Positions 1-5,468 of a DNA stretch of 12,875 nucleotides are shown one piece after another; the first letter of the stretch is position 1; each line of letters starts with the position of its first letter. The notes below the pieces were generated by a model. It was not told the origin of the DNA, did not search any database, and worked only from the letters and a program-made list of their open reading frames with translations. Location: positions 1 to 12,875 of the forward strand of contig JAKLZD010000016.1 of assembly GCA_024256245.1 (NCBI GenBank), given 5' to 3'. Made by a program: the position numbers and the translations under genes. The DNA comes from Candidatus Methylarchaceae archaeon HK01M. Lineage in GTDB: Archaea > Thermoproteota > Nitrososphaeria > Nitrososphaerales > JACAEJ01.

Positions 1-126
1 TTCGAAAAGAAATCTAAAGACAACTGGATCTTCTTGGTCAACGGAGAGGCTGTCATTGATCTTAATAAAAGAAAGTTAAAAGATGGGGATATTTTGGCCA
101 TACTTCCTCCTATAAGTGGAGGATGA
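1..126 (+). CDS. moaD: MoaD/ThiS-family sulfur carrier, C-terminal part
   Basis: Frame 1 is open from the window edge and ends in TGA at 124-126, giving 41 C-terminal residues. The tail reads NGEAVIDL, then LKDGDILAILPPISGG. The DGD-x-(I/V)-A-x-x-PP-(V/I)-SGG ending is the signature of MoaD, the small ubiquitin-fold subunit of molybdopterin synthase. Its C-terminal diglycine is adenylated and thiocarboxylated, then donates sulfur to precursor Z (cPMP). MoaE, the catalytic subunit, is encoded about 300 bases away on the opposite strand, which supports molybdenum/tungsten cofactor synthesis over thiamine (ThiS) or tungsten-specific paralogues. The N-terminal half lies outside the window. The gene converges on the next one with 19 bases between the stop codons. 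Confidence 0.85.
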   Translation, partial: FEKKSKDNWIFLVNGEAVIDLNKRKLKDGDILAILPPISGG

Positions 127-145
127 ATCCAAAAAGATATTTAAT

Positions 146-322
146 TTAAAACGGATTTTTACGTATATTCCTAACCTTGATCTGCTCTTGGCGCCTTAAC
201 CAATTCTGAGTCCATCTTTTCATACATGCTTCTGAGCAGAATACATAAAGCTTATTGACACAACATGTATGTCTAGTTATGGGTTTCCCGGATATTATGC
301 GATTACAGACTTGGCATCTCAT
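146..322 (-). CDS. small TRASH-type zinc-finger protein
   Basis: A 58-residue basic protein if started at the ATG (320-322); a TTG at 331 would add three residues. Counted from the ATG, cysteines at 3, 6, 29 and 33 give C-x2-C-x22-C-x3-C, ending in FCSEACMKRW. This matches the TRASH/YHS metal-binding pattern, in which the last pair sits in a F-C-S-x-x-C helix start. Two further cysteines at 20-21 lie between the pairs. The rest is a short Arg/Lys-rich tail. Such domains bind zinc or other metals and occur in metal sensors, chaperones and ribosome-associated proteins; the sequence alone does not say which. A TATA box lies about 50 bases upstream, so it probably has its own transcript. Position between moaD and moaE may hint at a metal-handling role, but that is only an inference. 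Confidence 0.7.
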   Translation of the reverse strand: MRCQVCNRIISGKPITRHTCCVNKLYVFCSEACMKRWTQNWLRRQEQIKVRNIRKNPF

Positions 323-373
323 ATCAATCAAATTTTAAAGTTGCTTAAGACTTTATTCCTATAAGAGGTATAC

Positions 374-383
374 TTTTATATAA
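374..383 (-). promoter_or_regulatory. TATA box of the TRASH-type protein gene
   Basis: On the minus strand the sequence reads TTATATAAAA, a good archaeal TATA box. Transcription would start about 25 bases downstream, near 350-352, leaving a leader of roughly 28 bases to the ATG at 322. Inferred from sequence only. Confidence 0.5.
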
Positions 384-423
384 TGAATATACGAGTCACA
401 AACAAATAATATCTCATAAAAAA

Positions 424-867
424 TCAGCCACTTATCCATTCCTCGCTTCCATCAACGTAAAATTCCTTTTTCCATACAGCCAGTTCCTTTTTGTACCTCT
501 CGATTGCTTCCTGCAAAGCCTGAAAGGTCTGCTTTCTATGCCTTCCAGCCACGATGACAAGTACAAGTGGTTCTCCTACCTTAAATGAGCCTTTAAGATG
601 ATAGATCTTTGCCAAAGATAGGCCATACTTCTCTTTGATCTCATTACAGATATCTTTTATAGTCAAATTTGCATGTTCGTCGTAGGATTCTATCTCAAGT
701 CCAATCACCTTCTTACCATCCTTGCCAACCTCCTTTACAACTCCTATGAAGGTCATGATAGCACCAGAATCCTTTGGCAACTCTGATAAAAGATCGTCTA
801 CAGACGGCATATCTATCTCTCCTTTGTTGTAGATGCCTGAATCGAGCATTTTAACTACCTGGCTCAT
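424..867 (-). CDS. moaE: molybdopterin synthase catalytic subunit MoaE
   Basis: A 147-residue protein, the normal MoaE length. MoaE forms a heterotetramer with MoaD and inserts two sulfurs into cyclic pyranopterin monophosphate to make molybdopterin in the cytoplasm. Diagnostic features are the GRHR at 108-111 (the conserved His-Arg of the active site), followed by a helix (QTFQALQEAIERYKKEL) and VWKKE at 131-135. This is the archetypal MoaE C-terminus with its catalytic lysines (K126/K127 and K133/K134 region). The N-terminal third has the expected MTFIGVVKEVGKDGKKV strand-turn (38-54). The gene begins with ATG at 867. A TATA box centred about 22 bases upstream suggests a leaderless mRNA. 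A 14-base perfect palindrome lies about 62-75 bases upstream of the ATG. MoaD is nearby but convergent, so the two subunits are not co-transcribed. Confidence 0.93.
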   Translation of the reverse strand: MSQVVKMLDSGIYNKGEIDMPSVDDLLSELPKDSGAIMTFIGVVKEVGKDGKKVIGLEIESYDEHANLTIKDICNEIKEKYGLSLAKIYHLKGSFKVGEPLVLVIVAGRHRKQTFQALQEAIERYKKELAVWKKEFYVDGSEEWISG

Positions 868-884
868 TAGAATCTTTGATTTTA

Positions 885-893
885 AGTATAAAT
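885..893 (-). promoter_or_regulatory. TATA box of moaE
   Basis: Minus-strand ATTTATACT, preceded by the purine-rich GAAAAGTG that could serve as a BRE. The predicted transcription start coincides with the moaE ATG at 867, implying a leaderless transcript. The reverse orientation (AGTATAAAT on the plus strand) is also TATA-like, so direction is inferred from gene position. Confidence 0.45.
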
Positions 894-928
894 CACTTTT
901 CTTTATCCCTCTTCAATATTATCCTACA

Positions 929-942
929 ACCACTATAGTGGT
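929..942. promoter_or_regulatory. perfect 14-bp palindrome upstream of moaE, possible operator
   Basis: ACCACTATAGTGGT is perfectly self-complementary. It sits about 36 bases upstream of the moaE TATA box, where archaeal activators or dimeric helix-turn-helix regulators often bind. No other gene is close. The regulator is unknown and chance occurrence is possible, so this is a candidate only. Confidence 0.3.
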
Positions 943-1069
943 ATCTTATCTTCCAAATTAATAAGAATGATCGTCATACAAAAGCTATCTTCTCTAATCT
1001 CTAATCAATCACTAGTCATAGGGATTTTTATGGAAATGGGTTTAGAACTTATTTAATTATCCAATTTAA

Positions 1070-1240
1070 TCAATCAATATAATGAGCTTGAATTTTGTTA
1101 GGAACGAACTCCACAACCAAGGCTTGACCACATCTTTCACATCTGGCTTGAAGGTATATTGTATGAAGAGAGGAACCTGTAGCGTTCAAATTTTGGGTTA
1201 TAGTTATCTTATCATATTTACAGTTTGGACAGACTAACAT
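1070..1240 (-). CDS. 56-residue zinc-ribbon protein
   Basis: An ATG-initiated frame (1238-1240) of 56 codons ending in TGA at 1070-1072. The protein begins MLVCPNCKYDKITI and has a second knuckle CERCG at 34-38, giving C4-x2-C7 and C34-x2-C37. Each pair is in the CPxC/CxxCG form of a zinc ribbon, with a 26-residue spacing. After the second knuckle come a hydrophobic strand (ALVVEFVP) and a short tail. The regular cysteine placement and the protein-like composition argue for a real gene, although it is short. No family is recognised beyond the zinc ribbon; nucleic-acid binding or protein contacts would be typical. It is flanked by about 200 bases of non-coding DNA on the moaE side and about 240 on the other, so it is probably monocistronic. 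Confidence 0.65.
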   Translation of the reverse strand: MLVCPNCKYDKITITQNLNATGSSLHTIYLQARCERCGQALVVEFVPNKIQAHYID

Positions 1241-1484
1241 ATTGCACTATTATATTATTCTAGTAAATGTAAACTTTTCGTATCTTCTTAATTGGAAGAT
1301 TCGGGTGGAGTCTCTATCTCGATTTTAAATTGTTCAATCTAAATAAAACGTGTTAAAGTCCTCTCTTCCACCTTATATTTTTCTTTGACTACTAGCCAAA
1401 TGATGAACGGAAGTTAAATTGAACGAGTATCCTAAGAAACATACCCTAAGGTTAAATTCGGGATACTTTCTGAATCTACTTTCA

Positions 1485-2246
1485 TCATTTTCTTCTTAAG
1501 AAACTTGAGACTAACACCAGGATCAATGCTATCACAATGATTATTGCACTTGCACTTGCGGTCATTACGATACTCTGATTTTCCATCTGTTTGATAGCAA
1601 TGCCAGCGAGGGCCCAGATGATAACAAGACTGTAAGCAATATCCTTTCTTGTGAAAATTACTGCCAGTGTAATAATCAAGGCGATTATGATGGCTATAAT
1701 AGTCCAATTAACTTCAGTAATTCCCCAACCGTCCCAATTTATCGAGACTAGTGCAGAAGCAACGTTAGCGATAGGTGCGACTGTAATCCAACCCAAGTAT
1801 ACACTGAAAGGTAGATGAACAAACAATTTTTCTTTCAAAGGAACATCTGATTTGCCAATCTGAAGCCTAAGATAGATCGCAATCAAAGAACCCAATAGAA
1901 CAAACATCGGTATGAGGGACAATGTGATGTAATCATAGTGCCAGAGAAATATCCAGGTAACATTGGCAATATTGCTTAACGCAAAAAAGTAGCCTATCCG
2001 ACTCAGGAAGGTTTTTTCTCTATTCTTGGGCAATGCCTGATAGAAAATAAAGATAAAGAGTAAAGCATAGATGAACCCCCATATCGAGAAAACATAATTC
2101 GCAGGAGTAATCAGACTTGGATATAGATCAGAAATCTCGCCTTGGGTCCTTCCATTCAAAGGTAACGCGTTAGCTAGTATATTGACTGTTACTGTTAAAA
2201 GAAAAGAGCCTATATTGACTGATTGCAGAAATCTAGAGTTAGACAT
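1485..2246 (-). CDS. TspO/MBR-like (tryptophan-rich sensory) membrane protein
   Basis: A 253-residue, strongly hydrophobic protein starting at ATG 2246. I count about eight membrane segments, near residues 10-28, 48-71, 83-103, 106-128, 142-165, 179-199, 203-219 and 227-250, ending in a basic RRK. The stretch TPANYVFSIWGFIYALL (47-63), the tryptophans at 98 and 102, and YLGWITVAPIANVASAL (150-166) resemble the tryptophan-rich segments of TspO/MBR proteins. TspO proteins bind porphyrins and other small hydrophobic ligands in membranes. Classical TspO has about 160 residues and five helices. This one is longer, like the roughly 250-residue relatives annotated as tryptophan-rich sensory proteins. 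Ligand and role are not evident. It is monocistronic, with its own TATA box. A different small membrane-protein family remains possible. Confidence 0.6.
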   Translation of the reverse strand: MSNSRFLQSVNIGSFLLTVTVNILANALPLNGRTQGEISDLYPSLITPANYVFSIWGFIYALLFIFIFYQALPKNREKTFLSRIGYFFALSNIANVTWIFLWHYDYITLSLIPMFVLLGSLIAIYLRLQIGKSDVPLKEKLFVHLPFSVYLGWITVAPIANVASALVSINWDGWGITEVNWTIIAIIIALIITLAVIFTRKDIAYSLVIIWALAGIAIKQMENQSIVMTASASAIIIVIALILVLVSSFLRRK

Positions 2247-2294
2247 GTTGAAATATGATCGGAATTTGAATATTAAACTCTTTCTTCTTTACTA

Positions 2295-2305
2295 AGTATA
2301 TATTT
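2295..2305 (-). promoter_or_regulatory. TATA box of the TspO-like gene
   Basis: The minus strand reads AAATATATACT. The predicted start lies near 2275, giving a leader of about 29 bases. A second weaker AT-rich element (TTTAATATT) closer to the ATG could instead produce a nearly leaderless transcript. Confidence 0.4.
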
Positions 2306-2359
2306 ATTCTAAGACGTACTTTAGGTGGTAGAGGCAGTACTAGTAAACGATCGATAATT

Positions 2360-2497
2360 TCACAATTTCTCTATTTTATCAACGATATCTATCATTATAT
2401 CTAGAATCAATTGTAATCTTTTAGTACTTTTCACAATTCCAGACTCCTCATATTGAGTCAAATTAGGCACTTTTTCATCTATTGCCGTATGATCCAT
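2360..2497 (-). CDS. possible 45-residue protein, or C-terminal remnant of a broken gene
   Basis: An ATG (2495-2497) opens a 45-codon frame ending in TGA at 2360-2362. It has a charged N-terminal half (DHTAIDEKVPNLTQYEES) and a C-terminal amphipathic helix (RLQLILDIMIDIVDKIEKL). The same frame stays open upstream through INAQYIITSD to a single TGA at 2540-2542. Beyond that it continues to another ATG (2572) and a TTG (2626), with AT-rich TATA-like elements upstream. This looks either like a genuine micro-gene or like a gene of about 88 residues broken by one stop codon. I recognise no family, and chance openness in AT-rich DNA cannot be excluded. Confidence 0.28.
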   Translation of the reverse strand: MDHTAIDEKVPNLTQYEESGIVKSTKRLQLILDIMIDIVDKIEKL

Positions 2498-2799
2498 ATC
2501 AGAAGTAATAATATATTGGGCGTTTATGCAAGTTACACGTCAAAAGGGTTTACTGAATTTATAGGATGACATATTTTGATTTATGGTATGCTTTTCATAA
2601 TCTTTGTTATTGTTCCACGATTCCAAAAGAAAAGATCATGATCATAAAGATGATAATTCGTATATAGTTTTCGTTATAAAATCACTATCAATCTACCATC
2701 AAACATAGCAAACTAAGTGGGGCATTCTGGAAACTTCTGATAGAGAAGTTAAAAAATAGTTATGAAGTAAGGGAGGATAAGTCAACAAAAGGTATTTTG

Positions 2800-2829
2800 A
2801 GAAGAAAACCTTGAGGGGGATTTCAAGGT
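2800..2829 (-). terminator. stem-loop terminator candidate at the end of fixC
   Basis: On the minus strand ACCTTGA pairs with TCAAGGT (2823-2829 with 2808-2814) around an 8-base loop. It is followed directly by a pyrimidine run, TTTTCTTCT. The left arm includes the fixC TGA stop. This has the layout of an intrinsic terminator; archaeal termination mostly depends on the T-rich part. Confidence 0.45.
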
Positions 2830-4124
2830 AAAAGCTTCCTTGCCTTTATCAGATCCCTTAAAAGGTTCGATAAGCTAACCTTCTCTCGGATCGTCTTCAT
2901 GACTTTTTTAAGTTTAGTCCGCCTCAGTTCACCATCCATCGTCAAGAGCTCCTTCATTACATAGTTGATAATCTCAGGATAGAGGCTGAAAAGGCGAGGA
3001 TTGCTCTCAAAAATCTCTGGTAGATCTCTCAATTGGTATAACTCCCTCATTAGATAGCTGGACCTAAGGGTTCTCTCATAATCAGATAAGGTCTTTGAGG
3101 AGTAGTCTCCCCTCTCCTTCGCTTTTATAACGGTTCTACTAGCATACAGACCAGATTCTATCGCCATATTGACTCCCTCTTGGTATACGCTATTAGTAAG
3201 AAAAGCGGCATCTCCAACCAGCAGTAACCCGTCAAGGTATAACTTAGGAACCCCGTAATAGCCTACTTCAGGAACTAGATGGGCGCTGTACTCTTTTGGC
3301 TCTCCTCCCTTTATCAGAGGTATTATAAGGGGATGGCACTTAAATTCTTCCAAAATATCGTACGGCTTCATCTTCGATCGAATTAGATGCTCCAGTAATA
3401 CTACTATGCCTATGCTCAAACTATTTCGATTTGTATAGATGAAGCCGCCTCCCATCATCCCATGTGTTGCTCCAATTACTTGAATAGCCACTCCTTCACC
3501 TTTTTCTAAGTTAAACCTTGATCTGATGGTTTCAGATCTAAGTTCAAGAATCTCTTTTATTCCTAGAGCAACTTCTTTAGGATTTAAAGGTTGGCGCAAG
3601 CCAGACTTTACAGCTAGCCTAGAGTTAGCCCCATCGGCAGCTATCACAACATCACTGTACAATTCGTTTTCAGGACCGCTCCCAGCCCTTACGCCCACAA
3701 CCTTCTTACCATCCCAGATTAGATCGGTTACATTCACTGAAGTTGCAAGCAAGGCACCTGCCTGTTCTGCCAAACCAGCATACCAGCAGTCAAATTTGGC
3801 CCTATGGGTCGTGAAGGCATTGTAAGGAGGTTGAGCAAAACTCAGGTCTTTAAAGCTCAAGGTTAGACCCGATCTCTTCGAGAGGACCATCAGCCTATGT
3901 TCTGTAACCTTCCTCTCGACTGGAGCCTTTTCTACAAAGTCAGGGACGACAAGCTCGATAGGCCACCTATATATTGCCCCACCATACATATTCTTCGCTC
4001 CGGGGTAGTCTCCTCTTTCAAGTAGTGCTACATCAAGTCCTGCCTTTGCCATTACGTATGCAGCAGTAGTCCCTGCAGGACCGGCTCCAACCACTATCGC
4101 ATCGAACTTTTCTGCCTTCACCAC
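2823..4124 (-). CDS. fixC: FixC-type FAD-dependent oxidoreductase (ETF-quinone oxidoreductase family)
   Basis: A 433-residue flavoprotein. The N-terminal Rossmann motif VVGAGPAG (11-18) ends with the acidic ribose-binding LLER (34-37). Then come PGAKNMYGG (41-49) and APVERKV (67-73), both characteristic of FixC and ETF:quinone oxidoreductase rather than lipid geranylgeranyl reductases. A second FAD motif, LLVGDAA (301-307), precedes the helix EGVNMAIESG. FixC receives electrons from an ETF (FixAB) and, with the ferredoxin-like FixX, passes them to quinone, as part of an electron-bifurcating or beta-oxidation-linked chain at the membrane. The C-terminal iron-sulfur domain of ETF-QO is absent, as normal for FixC. 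No fixA, fixB or fixX is present in the window. The start is GTG at 4124 (a second GTG follows at once); a TATA-like element 20-31 bases upstream suggests a leaderless transcript. Confidence 0.82.
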   Translation of the reverse strand: MVKAEKFDAIVVGAGPAGTTAAYVMAKAGLDVALLERGDYPGAKNMYGGAIYRWPIELVVPDFVEKAPVERKVTEHRLMVLSKRSGLTLSFKDLSFAQPPYNAFTTHRAKFDCWYAGLAEQAGALLATSVNVTDLIWDGKKVVGVRAGSGPENELYSDVVIAADGANSRLAVKSGLRQPLNPKEVALGIKEILELRSETIRSRFNLEKGEGVAIQVIGATHGMMGGGFIYTNRNSLSIGIVVLLEHLIRSKMKPYDILEEFKCHPLIIPLIKGGEPKEYSAHLVPEVGYYGVPKLYLDGLLLVGDAAFLTNSVYQEGVNMAIESGLYASRTVIKAKERGDYSSKTLSDYERTLRSSYLMRELYQLRDLPEIFESNPRLFSLYPEIINYVMKELLTMDGELRRTKLKKVMKTIREKVSLSNLLRDLIKARKLLP

Positions 4125-4143
4125 ACAGTACCTAAAGATTTTT

Positions 4144-4155
4144 ACTTTAAATCTG
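4144..4155 (-). promoter_or_regulatory. TATA-like element of fixC
   Basis: Minus-strand CAGATTTAAAGT, with its centre about 25 bases before the GTG start at 4124, consistent with leaderless transcription. It overlaps one arm of a 12-base inverted repeat whose other arm lies at 4213-4224. Confidence 0.4.
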
Positions 4156-4224
4156 TTTTTTAATATTCCTTAAGGTTATCATGATAAAAAAAGTTGGATA
4201 AGGTTACTACCTAACAGATTTAAA
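4146..4224. repeat. 12-bp inverted repeat flanking the fixC-methyltransferase intergenic region
   Basis: TTTAAATCTGTT at 4146-4157 is the exact reverse complement of AACAGATTTAAA at 4213-4224, separated by 55 bases. One arm is part of the fixC promoter element. The other lies just beyond the stop codon of the methyltransferase gene. It could be a regulator site pair, or chance in AT-rich DNA. Confidence 0.4.
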
Positions 4225-4237
4225 ACGGTGTAAAGGA

Positions 4238-4771
4238 TCAGGTGGAGTAATAGAATGGATAAGGAATTCTGTTTTCATGTATAATACTCTCACTTTTTTT
4301 AGTAATCTTTTTTGGGTCGAAGACGTAAAGGTAGATCAAATGACCGTTCAATTCGTCCTTGTAAACCTTTGATGGTATCCAGCCCCTTACTTCATAATCG
4401 TGGGATACTACACGGACTCCCTTCTTAAGTTCTTTCTCAAGTTTTGGCCTCAACTTTTCATTTGCAGAGGTTGTGAGATATAGAAAGACGATATCAGCAT
4501 TGGATATATCTATATCGAAGAAATCACCCTTAATTATCTGGATTCTGCTCTCTAAGTTCAACCTTTTGATCTCCTCCATAGCCCTACTTATCAGATCGCC
4601 ACGGAGCTCTATACCTACGCAATTTGTACCAAACCTTTTTGCTGCCATAATAAGAACTCTCCCATCACCTGAACCTAGATCGTAGAGGATTTCACCAAGC
4701 TTTGGCTTGACCAGCTTTAACATCTTCTCCACTACATCGTGAGGAGACCCAACGAAAGGTGCTACATTCAT
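4238..4771 (-). CDS. aKMT-like protein-lysine N-methyltransferase
   Basis: A 177-residue class I SAM-dependent methyltransferase. Motif I is YDLGSGDGR (30-38), the acidic residue binding the SAM ribose is in VGIEL (52-56), and GDFFDIDIS (82-90) carries motif II. The C-terminal part has LRPKLEKELKKG (107-118) and VVSHDYEVRGW (121-131). The order and wording closely match the small aKMT protein-lysine methyltransferases of Sulfolobus, which methylate many surface lysines of cytoplasmic proteins. Assignment to aKMT rests on my recall of that family, and the substrate is inferred. The gene starts with ATG at 4771, with a clear TATA box 20-29 bases upstream (leaderless). It follows the ribosomal operon on the same strand after a 130-base gap and precedes fixC. 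A proline/tyrosine-rich tail (IPYPFYYST) is extra relative to the core fold. Confidence 0.78.
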   Translation of the reverse strand: MNVAPFVGSPHDVVEKMLKLVKPKLGEILYDLGSGDGRVLIMAAKRFGTNCVGIELRGDLISRAMEEIKRLNLESRIQIIKGDFFDIDISNADIVFLYLTTSANEKLRPKLEKELKKGVRVVSHDYEVRGWIPSKVYKDELNGHLIYLYVFDPKKITKKSESIIHENRIPYPFYYST

Positions 4772-4790
4772 GGATAAAATGAAAATCCAG

Positions 4791-4800
4791 ATTTATAAAA
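4791..4800 (-). promoter_or_regulatory. TATA box of the methyltransferase gene
   Basis: Minus-strand TTTTATAAAT, its centre about 24 bases from the ATG at 4771, the spacing of a leaderless archaeal transcript. It separates this gene from the upstream ribosomal-protein operon. Confidence 0.55.
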
Positions 4801-4901
4801 AGATTGATGCAAGTTAGATCTCAACGGTTATCCCATTCTTTATACTTGCCTTCTCATTTCCAATTAAGGAAGCCTTTGTTAAATCTTAAAGTCGATCAGA
4901 A

Positions 4902-5294
4902 TCAGTAAACATATCCTATGAGCCTACCGCCTAGACCAAGGTTCATGGCTTCATTATGTGACATTATCCCCTTTGGTGTCGATACAATCAATATCCCACT
5001 ACCTATCGCGGGTAGAAATCGGCGCTCCCAATCACCATACTGGTCCTTTTTAACAGGAAATCTAGGCGAAGTGATACCACACTTATTGACCCTTCCAAGA
5101 AGCTGAATTCTTAATTTCCCTGAACGTCCATCATCGATATACTCAAACTCTCCTATGTATTTGTACCTCTGCATCGTCTTTAGAACTTCACTGGCAAGCT
5201 TAGAGGCGGGTATGGCAATACACTCCTTCTTCTTCCTCATCTCATTATTGTAGATCGTTGAGAATAGGTTAGCTAAGACATTTTTTGCTGGCAT
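4902..5294 (-). CDS. rps8: 30S ribosomal protein uS8
   Basis: A 130-residue protein with the typical archaeal uS8 profile: VLANLFSTIYNNEM near the N-terminus, GEFEYIDDGRSGKLRIQLLGRVN in the middle, and the signature STPKGIMSHNEA (105-116) ending in GYVY. uS8 binds helices 21 and 25 of 16S rRNA early in 30S central-domain assembly. I choose ATG 5294, because MPAKNVLAN then has the same length as archaeal homologues such as MTFVNPLAN. Two in-frame GTG codons at 5303 and 5300 follow the rps14 stop directly and would add three residues; GGTGG just before the ATG can act as its ribosome binding site. This is the last gene of the ribosomal block; rpl6 and following genes, which normally come next, are absent. 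Confidence 0.95.
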   Translation of the reverse strand: MPAKNVLANLFSTIYNNEMRKKKECIAIPASKLASEVLKTMQRYKYIGEFEYIDDGRSGKLRIQLLGRVNKCGITSPRFPVKKDQYGDWERRFLPAIGSGILIVSTPKGIMSHNEAMNLGLGGRLIGYVY

Positions 5295-5303
5295 GGCCAC
5301 CAC

Positions 5304-5468
5304 TCATTCAAACTTTCTGAAACCGATCTTTTTGGCAACTTCCCTAAAACACTGCCTACAAAGCATTATATTATATTTTTGTATCATCGCACCATACCGT
5401 CCACATCTTCTACAGTATCTGGCGCCTTTACCAAACTTTCTCTCTTTACCATGCCTTACTTTGACCAT
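5304..5468 (-). CDS. rps14: 30S ribosomal protein uS14 (zinc-binding type)
   Basis: A 54-residue protein, complete and normal for archaea. It starts MVKVRHGKERKFGKGARYC. The zinc motif is C19-x2-C22 (CRRC), then C37-x2-C40 (CRQC), followed by FREVAKKIGFRKFE. It helps assemble the head of the 30S subunit. The start ATG (5466-5468) overlaps the last base of the rpl5 TAA stop, and the TGA stop abuts the possible GTG start of rps8, so translation of all three is probably coupled. The four-cysteine form is the ancestral C+ version. Confidence 0.96.
   Translation of the reverse strand: MVKVRHGKERKFGKGARYCRRCGRYGAMIQKYNIMLCRQCFREVAKKIGFRKFE

Larger units (their letters stand above)
2247..2822. other. 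intergenic region between the TspO-like gene and fixC
   Basis: This 576-base AT-rich stretch holds no recognised gene. Three things are visible. The TspO-like promoter lies at its left end. A minus-strand frame at 2360-2626, interrupted by one TGA, may be a small or decayed gene. A 7-bp inverted repeat with a 5-base loop (AACTTCT/AGAAGTT, 2732-2750) lies beside an A6 run. At the right border a stem-loop overlaps the fixC stop codon. I see no tRNA, no CRISPR-like repeat and no insertion-sequence ends. Confidence 0.5.

Noticed and set aside
1241..1484. Search for a tRNA or other RNA gene in the spacer
   Set aside because: No T-arm, acceptor stem or other recognisable RNA signature; only very short frames on both strands.
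1432..1707. 91-codon minus-strand frame overlapping the TspO-like gene in another frame
   Set aside because: Composition is irregular and it overlaps the hydrophobic, better supported frame on the same strand.
2489..2569. 26-codon plus-strand frame starting ATGATCCATATC
   Set aside because: Too short, overlaps the minus-strand candidate, no promoter or ribosome binding site that I can see.
2634..2643. Palindrome GATCATGATC
   Set aside because: Ten-base AT/GATC-type palindromes are expected by chance, and no promoter is placed sensibly around it.
2823..4124. Digeranylgeranylglycerophospholipid reductase
   Set aside because: The PGAKNMYGG and APVERKV segments are those of FixC/ETF-QO; kept only as an alternative to test by phylogeny.
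4842..4851. Second TATA-like element (AGTATAAAGA on the minus strand) upstream of the methyltransferase
   Set aside because: The element at 4791-4800 has the better spacing; this one would give a leader of about 50 bases and has no other support.
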